NCBI RefSeq assembly: GCF_002295065.1
Contig: NZ_NSGG01000013.1
Location: 62,001-126,000 of the forward strand
Direction of reading: 5' to 3'
Length of the DNA stretch: 64,000 nt
Source of the DNA: Mesorhizobium sp. WSM3859
GTDB taxonomy: Bacteria; Pseudomonadota; Alphaproteobacteria; Rhizobiales; Rhizobiaceae
Each line of letters begins with the position of its first letter. Position 1 is the stretch's first letter. The translations under genes were made by a program, and so were the position numbers. Under the pieces are notes generated by a model, which searched no databases, was not told where the DNA came from, and saw nothing but the letters and a program-made list of their open reading frames with translations. Below are positions 42,859 through 51,309 of the stretch, piece after piece.

Positions 42859-43350
42859 ATGGCGGCAGCGAAGCTCGACCCGATTGATCTCAGGATTCTC
42901 GACGCCATCCAGCGCGACGGGCGCATCACCAAGCTGGCGCTGGCCGAGAAGGTCGGCCTGTCGCCAACGCCGTGCTGGATGCGGCTGCGCAAGATGGAAA
43001 AGGCCGGCATCGTGTCCGGCTATCACGCCGCGATCGCCATGCGCGCCATCGCGCCGGTGGCGACCGTGCTGATGGAGGTGACCCTGGCCAATCACCGTCA
43101 GGCGGATTTCGACCGCTTCGAGCGGGTGGTGCGCGATATCCCGGAGATCGTCGCCTGCTGGTCGGTCGGCGGCGGCGTCGACTACGTGCTGAAGGTGATG
43201 GCGCGCGACATCGATGCCTATCAGCGGCTGGTCGACAGCCTGCTCGAACGCGAGATCGGCATCGACCGCTACTTCACCTACATCGTCACCAAGACGGTCA
43301 AGGATGAGACTGTGCTGCCGGTGGCCGATCTGCTGCCGGAGCAGTCCTAG
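42859..43350 (+). CDS. doeX: AsnC/Lrp-family regulator, DoeX-like
   Basis: 163 aa Lrp-type regulator with an N-terminal helix-turn-helix (LRILDAIQRDGRITKLALAE, VGLSPTPCWMRL) and a C-terminal ligand-binding domain (VACWSVGGGVDYVLKVMARD). AsnC-type genes accompany ectoine loci alongside enuR, and doeX is the Halomonas name. It is divergent from enuR over 83 bp, and it precedes doeC by 418 bp that contain a repeat. It may respond to an amino-acid intermediate. Confidence 0.87.
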   Translation: MAAAKLDPIDLRILDAIQRDGRITKLALAEKVGLSPTPCWMRLRKMEKAGIVSGYHAAIAMRAIAPVATVLMEVTLANHRQADFDRFERVVRDIPEIVACWSVGGGVDYVLKVMARDIDAYQRLVDSLLEREIGIDRYFTYIVTKTVKDETVLPVADLLPEQS

Positions 43351-43405
43351 TCGGAATGCGAGCGACATCGTGTGGCCGCAGATGGGGCGAAAACGCCCCT
43401 GCCAT

Positions 43406-43583
43406 CGTCATCCACGGGCGAAGCAAGGAGCGAAGCGACGCGGCGCAGACCCGAGGATCCATTCCGTGACATCAAAGCTCCTCTACGGTGCAGAATTCTG
43501 CACCGCTACACCCTTCGGCCAAGGTAACGGAATGGATCCTCGGGTCTTCGCTCCGCTTCGCGTCGCTACGCCCGTGGATGACG
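43406..43583. repeat. large inverted-repeat element (family C)
   Basis: Outer arms CGTCATCCACGGGCG and CGCCCGTGGATGACG, inner arms of 21 bp starting AGACCCGAGGATCCATTCCG (43447-43467 against 43527-43547), and a central perfect palindrome CGGTGCAGAATTCTGCACCG (43486-43505). Symmetry is nested throughout 178 bp. It fills much of the doeX-doeC gap and encodes nothing. A full transcript would fold into a long hairpin. Confidence 0.85.
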
Positions 43584-43768
43584 AAGTTCAGGTGACTCGG
43601 CCAATTTTCGCGGCTTAGCGGCATCCGTCGGCGGTCGAGCTAGAGAGATCATCCACGTCTGCGGTCGAATAGAGACAATCTCTCTCTATCAGCTTGCCGA
43701 AACAGCCTCTTTGTCTCGATCGCGCGACTAGTCTCTCCCTATCGCCTTGGCACCCGGAGACCTGACTG
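43584..43768 (+). promoter_or_regulatory. upstream region of doeC, rich in GTCTC/GAGAC motifs
   Basis: No gene seen. The stretch contains repeated short motifs: AGAGAGATC, AGAGACAATCTCTCTCT, TTTGTCTCGATC and AGTCTCTCCC. GAGACAATCTC is a small inverted repeat. These may be regulator half-sites near the doeC promoter. The doeC ATG follows GGAG at a spacing of 10. Confidence 0.3.
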
Positions 43769-45262
43769 ATGTCCGCGCATTTTGCCCGCACCAACCACCA
43801 TGAAGCGCTCGACCGCCTTGCCGATCGCCGCCTGCTTCGCGCGCTTGCCTATGTCGACGGCCACTGGACGGCGAGCGAGGCGGCCGCAAGTTTTGAAGTC
43901 ACCGATACGGCGACCGGCGCCACTGTCGCCTTTGTGGCAGCGCTCGACGCCGCCCAGACGACGAAGGCGATCGATGCCGCGTCCCGCGCGTTCACCGCCT
44001 GGCGGGCGCTGCTACCGCAGGAGCGCTCGAAAACCTTAAGAAAATGGTTCGATCTGATCATCGCCGCCAAGGACGATCTGGCGCTGCTGATGACCCTGGA
44101 ACAAGGCAAGCCGCTGAAGGAATCGCTGGGCGAGATCGACTACGCAGCTTCCTTCGTCGAGTGGTATGCCGAGGAGGCAAAACGCCTCAACGCCGAGAGC
44201 GTCACCAGCCATCTGCCGAATGCCGAGATGTCGGTGCGCCGCGAGCCGCTCGGTGTGGTTGGCATCGTCACGCCTTGGAATTTCCCGTCGGCCATGCTCA
44301 CGCGCAAGGCCGCGGCAGCTTTGGCGGCCGGCTGCACGGTGGTGGCGCATCCATCCTCCGAAACGCCGCTCTCGGCTCTGGCGCTGGCCGAGCTCGGCGA
44401 GCGCGCCGGGCTGCCGGCCGGCGTCTTCAACGTCGTCACCGGCGATGCGAGAACGATCGTCGGCGCGATGTGCGCCGACGCCAGGGTCCGCGCGATGAGC
44501 TTCACCGGCTCGACCGAGGTCGGCCGGCTGATCGCCGCGCAAAGTGCTGCGACCATGAAGCGGCTGGTGATGGAGCTCGGCGGCCACGCGCCGCTGATCG
44601 TCTTCGACGACGCCGACGTCGAGAAGGCGGTGACCATCGCGCTCGACGCCAAATTCGCCACCTCCGGCCAGGATTGTCTCGCCGCCAATCGCATCTATGT
44701 CCAGCGGCCGATCTACGACCGCTTCTGCGCCGCTTTCGCGCGCCGCATCGAGAAGCTTCGCGTTGGCAATGGGCTATCCGCGGACGCCGAGATCGGGCCG
44801 CTGATGCATGAGCGCGCGCTCAAGAAGGTGGAGGAGCAGGTGGCCGATGCGCTCGCCCACGGCGCCCGTTGCCTGACCGGCGGCAAGCGTCACGCCGCCG
44901 GCCCGCTGTTCTACCAGCCGACGCTGCTCGTCGATGTGCCGGATGAAACACTGATGATGCGCGAAGAGACCTTCGGCCCGGTCGCAGCCGTCACGCCGTT
45001 CGACGACGAGGCGGAGGTCGTCGCCCGCGCCAATTCCACCGAATATGGCCTCGTCGCCTATGTCGTGACCGAGAACGGCGCCCGGCAAGCGCGCATGGGC
45101 CGCGCGCTCGACTACGGCATGGTCGCGATCAACCGGGTCAAGATCACCGGCGCGCCGATCCCGTTCGGCGGCGTCAAGCAGTCCGGCATCGGCCGCGAGG
45201 GCTCGCGCCACGGACTCGAAGCTTTCACCGATCTCAAATACCTCTGCCTCGATGTAGCCTAA
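43769..45262 (+). CDS. doeC: aldehyde dehydrogenase, DoeC/GabD-like
   Basis: 497 aa NAD(P)-dependent aldehyde dehydrogenase. Visible are the cofactor motif TPWNFPSAMLTRKAA, the catalytic Glu in VMELGGHAPLIVF and the catalytic Cys in TSGQDCLAANRIYV. By sequence it resembles succinate-semialdehyde dehydrogenases. By context it would oxidise aspartate-semialdehyde to aspartate, the last step of ectoine breakdown. It is followed 36 bp later by the matching transaminase. Confidence 0.88.
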   Translation: MSAHFARTNHHEALDRLADRRLLRALAYVDGHWTASEAAASFEVTDTATGATVAFVAALDAAQTTKAIDAASRAFTAWRALLPQERSKTLRKWFDLIIAAKDDLALLMTLEQGKPLKESLGEIDYAASFVEWYAEEAKRLNAESVTSHLPNAEMSVRREPLGVVGIVTPWNFPSAMLTRKAAAALAAGCTVVAHPSSETPLSALALAELGERAGLPAGVFNVVTGDARTIVGAMCADARVRAMSFTGSTEVGRLIAAQSAATMKRLVMELGGHAPLIVFDDADVEKAVTIALDAKFATSGQDCLAANRIYVQRPIYDRFCAAFARRIEKLRVGNGLSADAEIGPLMHERALKKVEEQVADALAHGARCLTGGKRHAAGPLFYQPTLLVDVPDETLMMREETFGPVAAVTPFDDEAEVVARANSTEYGLVAYVVTENGARQARMGRALDYGMVAINRVKITGAPIPFGGVKQSGIGREGSRHGLEAFTDLKYLCLDVA

Positions 45263-45298
45263 GCTGCGCAGGCCCTCATTCTCGTCAGGAGTCAAAAA

Positions 45299-46678
45299 AT
45301 GCTCGAACAGTCCAACGAACTCTCCGCCTGGGACCGCGATCACTTCTTCCATCCCTCGACGCATATGGGCACGCACGCGCGGGGTGAGTCACCAGCCAGG
45401 ATCATGGCCGGCGGCGAAGGCGTCACCGTGTGGGACAGCACCGGCAGGAAGAGCATCGACGCCTTCGCCGGCCTCTATTGCGTCAATGTCGGCTATGGCC
45501 GCCAGAAGATCGCCGACGCCATCGCAAGCCAAGCGAAGAACCTCGCCTACTACCACGCCTATGTGGGCCACGGCACCGAGGCCTCGATCACGCTTGCCAA
45601 GATGATCATCGACCGCGCGCCGAAGGGCATGAGCCGTGTCTATTTCGGCCTCTCCGGCTCCGATGCCAACGAGACCAACATCAAGCTGATCTGGTATTAC
45701 AACAACGTCCTTGGACGGCCGGAGAAGAAGAAGATCATCTCGCGCTGGCGCGGCTATCACGGCTCAGGCGTGATGACCGGCTCGCTGACCGGGCTGGAGC
45801 TGTTCCACAACGCCTTCGACCTGCCGCGCGCGCCGATCCTGCACACCGAGGCGCCCTATTACTTCCGCCGCGCCGACCGTTCGATGAGCGAGGAGCAGTT
45901 CTCGCAATATTGCGCCGACAAGCTCGAGGAGATGATCCTCGTCGAAGGCCCGGACACGGTGGCGGCCTTCATCGGCGAGCCGATCCTCGGCACCGGCGGC
46001 ATCGTGCCGCCGCCGGCCGGCTACTGGCAAAAAATCCAGGCCGTGCTGAACAAATATGACGTGCTGCTCGTCGCCGACGAGGTGGTGACTGGTTTCGGCC
46101 GTCTCGGCACCATGTTCGGTTCCGACCATTACGGCATCAAGCCGGACCTGATTACCATCGCCAAGGGCCTGACCTCGGCTTACGCGCCGCTCTCCGGCGT
46201 CATCGTCTCCGACAAGGTCTGGCAGGTGCTGGTCAAGGGCTCCGACAAGCTGGGCTCGCTTGGCCACGGCTGGACCTATTCGGCGCACCCGATCTGCGTT
46301 GCCGCGGGTGTGGCCAATCTCGAACTGATCGACGAGATGGACCTGGTGAAGAACGCCGGCGAGACCGGCGCTTACTTTCGCGCAGAGCTCGCCAAGGCCG
46401 TCGGCGGCCACAAAAATGTCGGCGAGGTGCGCGGCGACGGCATGCTGGCCGCAGTCGAGTTCGTCAAGGACCGCGACGACCGCGTCTTCTTCGATCCGGC
46501 GCTGAAGGTCGGGCCGCAGATCGCGACCGTGCTGGCCGCCAGCGGCGTCATCGGCCGCGCCATGCCGCAGGGCGACATCCTCGGCTTCGCGCCCCCGCTC
46601 TGCCTGACGCGTGAGGAGGCCGACATCATCGTCGCCAAGACCGCCGACGCGGTGAACGGCGTGTGTGCCAGCATCTGA
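45299..46678 (+). CDS. doeD: class III aminotransferase DoeD (diaminobutyrate transaminase)
   Basis: 459 aa PLP enzyme. The class III motif around the cofactor Asp is LLVADEVVTGFGRLG, and the Schiff-base lysine lies in LITIAKGLTSAYAPLSG. FGLSGSDANETNIKL binds the cofactor phosphate. It would convert diaminobutyrate to aspartate-semialdehyde for DoeC. By sequence alone it could be an omega-amino acid:pyruvate transaminase. Its stop codon lies inside a 14 bp tandem duplication. Confidence 0.88.
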   Translation: MLEQSNELSAWDRDHFFHPSTHMGTHARGESPARIMAGGEGVTVWDSTGRKSIDAFAGLYCVNVGYGRQKIADAIASQAKNLAYYHAYVGHGTEASITLAKMIIDRAPKGMSRVYFGLSGSDANETNIKLIWYYNNVLGRPEKKKIISRWRGYHGSGVMTGSLTGLELFHNAFDLPRAPILHTEAPYYFRRADRSMSEEQFSQYCADKLEEMILVEGPDTVAAFIGEPILGTGGIVPPPAGYWQKIQAVLNKYDVLLVADEVVTGFGRLGTMFGSDHYGIKPDLITIAKGLTSAYAPLSGVIVSDKVWQVLVKGSDKLGSLGHGWTYSAHPICVAAGVANLELIDEMDLVKNAGETGAYFRAELAKAVGGHKNVGEVRGDGMLAAVEFVKDRDDRVFFDPALKVGPQIATVLAASGVIGRAMPQGDILGFAPPLCLTREEADIIVAKTADAVNGVCASI

Positions 46679-46699
46679 GAAGCGACATCTGAGAAGCGA
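46672..46699. repeat. 14 bp tandem duplication across the doeD stop
   Basis: CATCTGAGAAGCGA occurs twice in direct succession. Copy one contains the doeD stop (TGA 46676-46678). Copy two repeats the stop-like TGA and supplies GAGAAG as a ribosome site before the next gene's ATG at 46701. Confidence 0.9.
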
Positions 46700-46700
46700 C

Positions 46701-47801
46701 ATGAATGCCATGACCAGAACCATCCCCGCCACCATGGCCGCCGTGCAGCTTACCGGCCATGGCGGCCTGGAGAAGCTCGTCTACCGCACCGATGTGAAAG
46801 TGCCCGCACCTGCCGCCGGCGAGGTGCTGGTCAAGGTCAGCGCTTGCGGCATGAACAACACCGATGTCTGGGTGCGTCAGGGCGCCTATGGCACGGAGGA
46901 AGACGCGGCCGCCGTGTCGACCTGGCGCCGGCAAGGCAACACGCTGACCTTCCCGCGCATTCAGGGCAGCGACACCGTTGGCACCATCGTCGCCGTCGGC
47001 GACGGCGTGTCCTCCAATCGCATCGGTGAGCGCGTCATGGTCGACTTCTCGATCTACAACCGCGACGACGATTCTCTGGCCGACATCGACTATATGGGCC
47101 ATGGCCGCGACGGCGGTTATGCCGAGTACCAGGCGCTGCCGGCCGAGAACGCGCATGTCGTCGACACCGGGTTGACGGATGTCGAGCTCGCCACTTTCTG
47201 CTGCGCCTACCTTACCGGCGAGCAGATGCTTGAACGCGCGGAGCTGAAGGCGGGCGAGCGCGTCCTGATCACCGGCGCCTCGGGCGGCGTCGGCTCGGGC
47301 ATTGTGCAACTGGCACGGGCGCGCGGCGCCATCCCCTATGCCCTCGTCGGCAAGGGCAAGGAACAGGCCGTGCTCGACATCGGCGCCGAGAAGGTGATCA
47401 CGCGCGGCGTGGCCGACCTGCCCGCCGCCGTCAACGAAGCGACCGGCGGCCAGCCCATCGACGTGGTGGCCGACCTCGTCGGCGGCGCCATCTTCAACGA
47501 TCTTTTGCGCGTCCTGCGGCCCGAGGGCCGCTACACAACAGCAGGAGCGATCGCCGGCCCGGTCGTACAGCTCGATCTTCGCACCATGTATCTGAAGCAA
47601 CTCGAGCTCCACGGCTCCAGCCAGGGCACGCGTGCCGACTTCCGCCGCATCGTCCGCTACATCGAGGAAAAGAAGATCAAGCCGCTGGTCGGCGGCGTCT
47701 ACAAGCTGTCCGACTTCCACCGCGCCCAGACCGACTTCATGGGCAAGGACTTCGTCGGCAAGCTGGTGGTGGTGCCGGACGCAATGTGGAGTGGCGCCTG
47801 A
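46701..47801 (+). CDS. zinc-type/quinone-oxidoreductase-like MDR dehydrogenase
   Basis: 366 aa medium-chain dehydrogenase/reductase. It has the GroES-like N-terminal domain (VLVKVSACGMNNTDVWVRQG) and a Rossmann domain with GERVLITGASGGVGSGIVQL. The structural-zinc cysteine cluster is missing, so it resembles alkene- or quinone-reductase members. The ATG at 46701 lies 22 bp after doeD and follows GAGAAG; the frame opening at 46665 would overlap doeD. It likely shares the doeCD transcript, but its substrate is unknown. Confidence 0.82.
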   Translation: MNAMTRTIPATMAAVQLTGHGGLEKLVYRTDVKVPAPAAGEVLVKVSACGMNNTDVWVRQGAYGTEEDAAAVSTWRRQGNTLTFPRIQGSDTVGTIVAVGDGVSSNRIGERVMVDFSIYNRDDDSLADIDYMGHGRDGGYAEYQALPAENAHVVDTGLTDVELATFCCAYLTGEQMLERAELKAGERVLITGASGGVGSGIVQLARARGAIPYALVGKGKEQAVLDIGAEKVITRGVADLPAAVNEATGGQPIDVVADLVGGAIFNDLLRVLRPEGRYTTAGAIAGPVVQLDLRTMYLKQLELHGSSQGTRADFRRIVRYIEEKKIKPLVGGVYKLSDFHRAQTDFMGKDFVGKLVVVPDAMWSGA

Positions 47802-47831
47802 CCCTGGAAGGAGCGCCCGGCACGGTCAGCC

Positions 47832-48000
47832 GTCGATCGCGCCGCCCTCGAACCTGGTCGGGTCGCCTTCCAGCCGATCGGCATCTCCTGCCGCATCTGC
47901 GAGCGGTTGAATTGGGGTCAGCGCGCCGTGCCACCGCTCAAGCGGCGCCTGCGCGCCGATCCCGACATGCGTACCGTCCTGCGATACGCGATAACGTAGG
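47832..48000 (+). pseudogene. 3' remnant of an XRE/ImmA-type short-chain fatty acyl regulator
   Basis: A 55-codon tail with no start reads FQPIGISCRICERLNWGQRA and PPLKRRLRADPDMRTVLRY, then a TAG at 47998. This matches the C-terminal zinc-ribbon-like domain (CRxCERxDCxQRA...PPL) of XRE regulators with an ImmA/IrrE domain that control short-chain fatty acid use. The third cysteine of the usual pattern is lost (NWG). The rest of the gene is absent upstream, where the MDR gene ends. Bases 48001-48071 hold nothing recognised. Confidence 0.7.
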
Positions 48001-48071
48001 CGCCGAACCTGCGCCGGAAGAGAAGGACGGTGATTAACCACGTTGGTGAGCCGAGGTCTCCCATGGAGGCC

Positions 48072-48177
48072 TTAAGGCGCGTCGCGCTGAACCGGATTCA
48101 GGCGACGCGCTTTAAGTCTTTGTTTTGATGCATGTCGTTGTCCCAGAACCGCAGCACACTTCTGGCGACACGCATTA
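48072..48177. repeat. interspersed repeat (family D) with two hairpins
   Basis: The first hairpin is AAGGCGCGTCGCGCTGAA against TTCAGGCGACGCGCTTT (48074-48113). After GTCTTTGTTTTGATGCATGT the second is GTCGTTGTCCCAGAA against TTCTGGCGACACG. I recognise this paired-hairpin layout as a common intergenic repeat of Rhizobiales. It sits 70 bp before the hybrid kinase gene. Confidence 0.75.
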
Positions 48178-48247
48178 GGCAGGCGCGCGGCGTTTAGACC
48201 TCGGATAGGTTTTGCCGGTATTGGTCTGAAAAAGGAGCCGGAAAGTC

Positions 48248-50686
48248 ATGACCGAGATCTGGCACTCACTTCTCGCCAATCTTGCCCTTGTCTCCATCCT
48301 GGTCGTCGCCTGGGACCTTGTGGCGGATTTCACCGGGCGTCTGCCGCGGCGGATACAGTCGCTGCTTCTCGGCCTGGTCATGTGCATGGGCTCCATCATG
48401 TCCATGGCGACCGCCCTGTCGATCTCCGGCTTCGTCATTGATCTGCGCGCCGCCTTTATTGGCGCTGCCGCGTTCTTCGGCGGATGGCCGGCAATGGTCA
48501 TCGCCACCGCCGGCTCCATCGCCTATCGGCTCTATCTCGGCGGGCAAGGTGCGGCCGCCGGCGTCATGGGCATTCTGATCACCGCCGTCGTCGGCCTGGC
48601 CTGGCACCACATCGTCGCGGTCCGCTCGCGCACCATGTTCGACATACTCGGCCTCGGCGTGTCGGTGTCGCTCGCCGGGCTGATCGTGCTCGTGATCATT
48701 CCCGCGCAATTCGCCGGGCTGGCGCAGCAGAGCACGCTCCCGTCCCTCGTGTTCCGCTTCGTCGGCACCTTCATCATCGCCGTGCTGCTGGACCGGCAGC
48801 AGCGGCGGCGCGATCTCGCCATGTCCAATATGATCTACGGGGCCATGGTTCGCGCGCTGCCGGATTGCCTGAACATAAAGGATGTCGAGGGCCGCTTCAT
48901 CGCCGCCAATCCCGCCACCGCCGAAATGGTGAGCGCCGCCTCGGTCGAGGACCTCGTCGGCAAGACGGATTTCGATTTCTATCCCAAGGACGTGGCGGAG
49001 CGCTACAGGCAGGACGAAATGGGTGCGCTTGAAGCCGGGCAGACGTTGCGCATCGACCAGCCCACGCAATTCCCGGACGGCAGGCAGGGCTGGCTTTACA
49101 CCTTGAAGGCCCCCTTCCGCGACGAGACCGGCAAGATCGTCGGCGTCATCACCTATAACCGCGACATCACCGAGCAGAAGCGGAACGCCCAGCTCAAGAA
49201 CGACTTCATCTCGACGGTCAGCCATGAGCTGCGCACGCCGCTGACGTCGATCCGCGGCTCGCTCGGCCTGATCGCGGCCGGCGTCGTGGGCGAATTGCCG
49301 GCCAAGGCCGCCAATCTCGTCAACATCGCCCACAACAACAGCGAAAGGCTGGTTCTTCTCATCAACGACATCCTCGATATGGAGAAGATCGAATCGGGCG
49401 TCATCAGCTTCAAGATCAAGCAGATGCCCCTGCGGCCCGTCCTGGAGCAGGCCATCGCCGCCAGTTCCAACTACATGGCCGAGAGCAGGATCCGCATCGT
49501 CCTGGTCGACGATGCGCCGCGCGCCGAGGCCAATATCGACCCGGACCGCCTGCACCAGGTGATGGCGAACCTCCTGTCGAACGCGATCAAGTTCTCCGAT
49601 CACGGCGGCACCGTCATGGTGAAGCTGCAGCGCCGCGACAGCGGCATGCTGCGCATCTCCGTGATCGACCAGGGCGCGGGCATTCCCGAAGCGTTCCGCA
49701 GCCGCATATTCGGCAAGTTCGAGCAGGCCGACGCGTCCAGCACCCGCAGGAAGGGCGGCACCGGCCTCGGCTTGAGCATCGTCAGGGCCATTGTCGAGAA
49801 GCTGGGTGGCGCCGTTTCCTTCGAGACAGAGGAAGGCAAGGGCACTTCGTTTCATGTCGACCTCGCCGAAGCGCAGAGGCAAGAGGCGAAACCGGTCTTT
49901 GTCGAGCGTCGGGCGCGCAAGCGCGATGGCCGCCTGCGTGTCCTGATCTGCGAGGACGAGCCCGATGTCGCCGCGGTGATCGCGGCGCTTCTGGACGCGG
50001 AAGGCTTTTCCAGCGACGTCGCCCCCGACATCGACACCGCCAAGGCGCTGCTGGGCTCGCGCGATTACGTGGCGCTGACGCTCGACATCAAGCTGGCGGG
50101 GGAATCCGGCATCAAGCTCTTCCACGACATCAGGGCGTCGCCGGTGAATTCCGACATTTCGGTCATCGTCATCTCGGCCGTCGCGGATGAGGCCAGGCGT
50201 TCGCTGAACGGCAGCGCCATCGGCATCGTCGACTGGCTGGAGAAGCCGGTGGATCCGAAACGGCTTCACGCCGCTCTCGCCAAGATCGCCGGCCGCCGGG
50301 TCGAGCCGAAGCCGCGGATTCTGCATGTCGAGGACGACGAGGGTGTGCTTGCGGTGATGTCGGAGGGGCTGGGTTCCGGCGTCTCGATCACCTCGGCGAA
50401 AACGCTGAAGGACGCGCAGCAGGCGATCGCGAACCATCGCTTCGATCTGGTCATCCTGGACATCGCGCTGCCAGACGGATCGGGGCTGGACCTGCTTGCC
50501 AATCTGCCGCTCGAAACAGGGGTCATCGTGTTCTCGGCGGCGGAACTGGACGACAAGCTGGGGGATCGGGTCCAGGCGATCATGACCAAGACCAAAGCGT
50601 CGGAGATCGACGTCGCGAAGCTGGTCAGGAACATGTTGGCTTCGGCCCTCGACGGCGCGGGAGCCAGCGCGCAAGCCAAGGAGTGA
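48248..50686 (+). CDS. hybrid sensor histidine kinase: 5TM-LYT, PAS, HisKA/HATPase, two receivers
   Basis: 812 aa inner-membrane kinase. Residues about 5-190 hold several membrane spans resembling the 5TMR-LYT sensor of LytS-type kinases (RAAFIGAAAFFGGWPAMVIA). A PAS domain follows (about 195-315, ALPDCLNIKDVEGRFIAANP), then His326 in STVSHELRTPLTSIRGSL and the ATPase motifs NLLSNAIKFS, DQGAGIP and GTGLGLSI. The C-terminus has two receivers, Asp613 (LTLDIKL) and Asp738 (VILDIAL). It is the first gene of a cluster for envelope glycan export; the signal is unknown. Confidence 0.9.
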   Translation: MTEIWHSLLANLALVSILVVAWDLVADFTGRLPRRIQSLLLGLVMCMGSIMSMATALSISGFVIDLRAAFIGAAAFFGGWPAMVIATAGSIAYRLYLGGQGAAAGVMGILITAVVGLAWHHIVAVRSRTMFDILGLGVSVSLAGLIVLVIIPAQFAGLAQQSTLPSLVFRFVGTFIIAVLLDRQQRRRDLAMSNMIYGAMVRALPDCLNIKDVEGRFIAANPATAEMVSAASVEDLVGKTDFDFYPKDVAERYRQDEMGALEAGQTLRIDQPTQFPDGRQGWLYTLKAPFRDETGKIVGVITYNRDITEQKRNAQLKNDFISTVSHELRTPLTSIRGSLGLIAAGVVGELPAKAANLVNIAHNNSERLVLLINDILDMEKIESGVISFKIKQMPLRPVLEQAIAASSNYMAESRIRIVLVDDAPRAEANIDPDRLHQVMANLLSNAIKFSDHGGTVMVKLQRRDSGMLRISVIDQGAGIPEAFRSRIFGKFEQADASSTRRKGGTGLGLSIVRAIVEKLGGAVSFETEEGKGTSFHVDLAEAQRQEAKPVFVERRARKRDGRLRVLICEDEPDVAAVIAALLDAEGFSSDVAPDIDTAKALLGSRDYVALTLDIKLAGESGIKLFHDIRASPVNSDISVIVISAVADEARRSLNGSAIGIVDWLEKPVDPKRLHAALAKIAGRRVEPKPRILHVEDDEGVLAVMSEGLGSGVSITSAKTLKDAQQAIANHRFDLVILDIALPDGSGLDLLANLPLETGVIVFSAAELDDKLGDRVQAIMTKTKASEIDVAKLVRNMLASALDGAGASAQAKE

Positions 50687-50691
50687 CCCTC

Positions 50692-51084
50692 ATGCCGGCA
50701 AGAATCCTCTATGTGGACGACGAGGACGACATCCGCGAAATCGCTCAGATGTCGCTGGAGCTTGAGCCGGAGTTCGAGGTGCGGTCCTGCGCTTCGGGCT
50801 CAGCGGCGTTGGTCGATGCGGCAGCATGGCGGCCCGACCTCATTCTGCTCGACGTGATGATGCCGGACATGGACGGGCCGGAGACGCTCAAGCGCCTGGC
50901 CGCTTCGCCGCCGACGGCGTCGATACCCGTGGTGTTCATCACCGCGCGCACCCAGACGCATGAGGTCGAACGCTATCTCGCCATGGGCGCGGTGGGCGTC
51001 ATCGCCAAGCCCTTCGACCCAATGGCGCTTGCCGGTGACGTGAAGAAGCTGCTTGCTTCGCGCGCCGGCGGTCCGGTGGCCTAG
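50692..51084 (+). CDS. stand-alone receiver-domain response regulator
   Basis: 130 aa single receiver domain and no output domain. The acidic pocket is in YVDDEDDI, the phospho-acceptor is Asp54 in LLLDVMMPDMDG, and the conserved lysine is in AKPFDP. The ATG at 50692 follows AAGGAG; an in-frame GTG at 50683 overlaps the kinase stop. Without an output domain it would act by protein contact or as a phosphorelay shuttle. Confidence 0.88.
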   Translation: MPARILYVDDEDDIREIAQMSLELEPEFEVRSCASGSAALVDAAAWRPDLILLDVMMPDMDGPETLKRLAASPPTASIPVVFITARTQTHEVERYLAMGAVGVIAKPFDPMALAGDVKKLLASRAGGPVA

Positions 51085-51309
51085 CCGGGAGAGCGCCGCC
51101 AGAGGCAAAAAGCCTGTCGGCAAGCCCCTGCCTGGTGTTTACCCCTCCTATACCATGCGCCGATATTCATCTACTGATTGCATCGAAATGCGACTGGCGC
51201 GAATCGGCTTTATCTATGATTTGCGCGGTCTCGTTCGCATGGAACGCATTTGGCGGATGCAGGTCCATGGGTGATCACTCCGGGGGGCGACGGAACCGGA
51301 GCAGGACTG
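51085..51309 (+). other. 225 bp gap between two receiver genes
   Basis: No gene, hairpin or repeat is recognised. The base composition is less GC-rich in its middle (TATTCATCTACTGATTGCAT), consistent with a promoter that would start a separate transcript for the second receiver and the downstream glycan genes. Confidence 0.3.

Noticed and set aside
37069..43583. CRISPR array
   Set aside because: The repeats in this span are inverted arms of separate elements, not regularly spaced direct repeats with unique spacers, and no cas gene is present.
48266..50674. An 802-codon open frame antisense to the hybrid kinase
   Set aside because: Composition is that of a reverse-strand shadow (R, D, H, Q rich), and the + strand frame has full kinase motifs.
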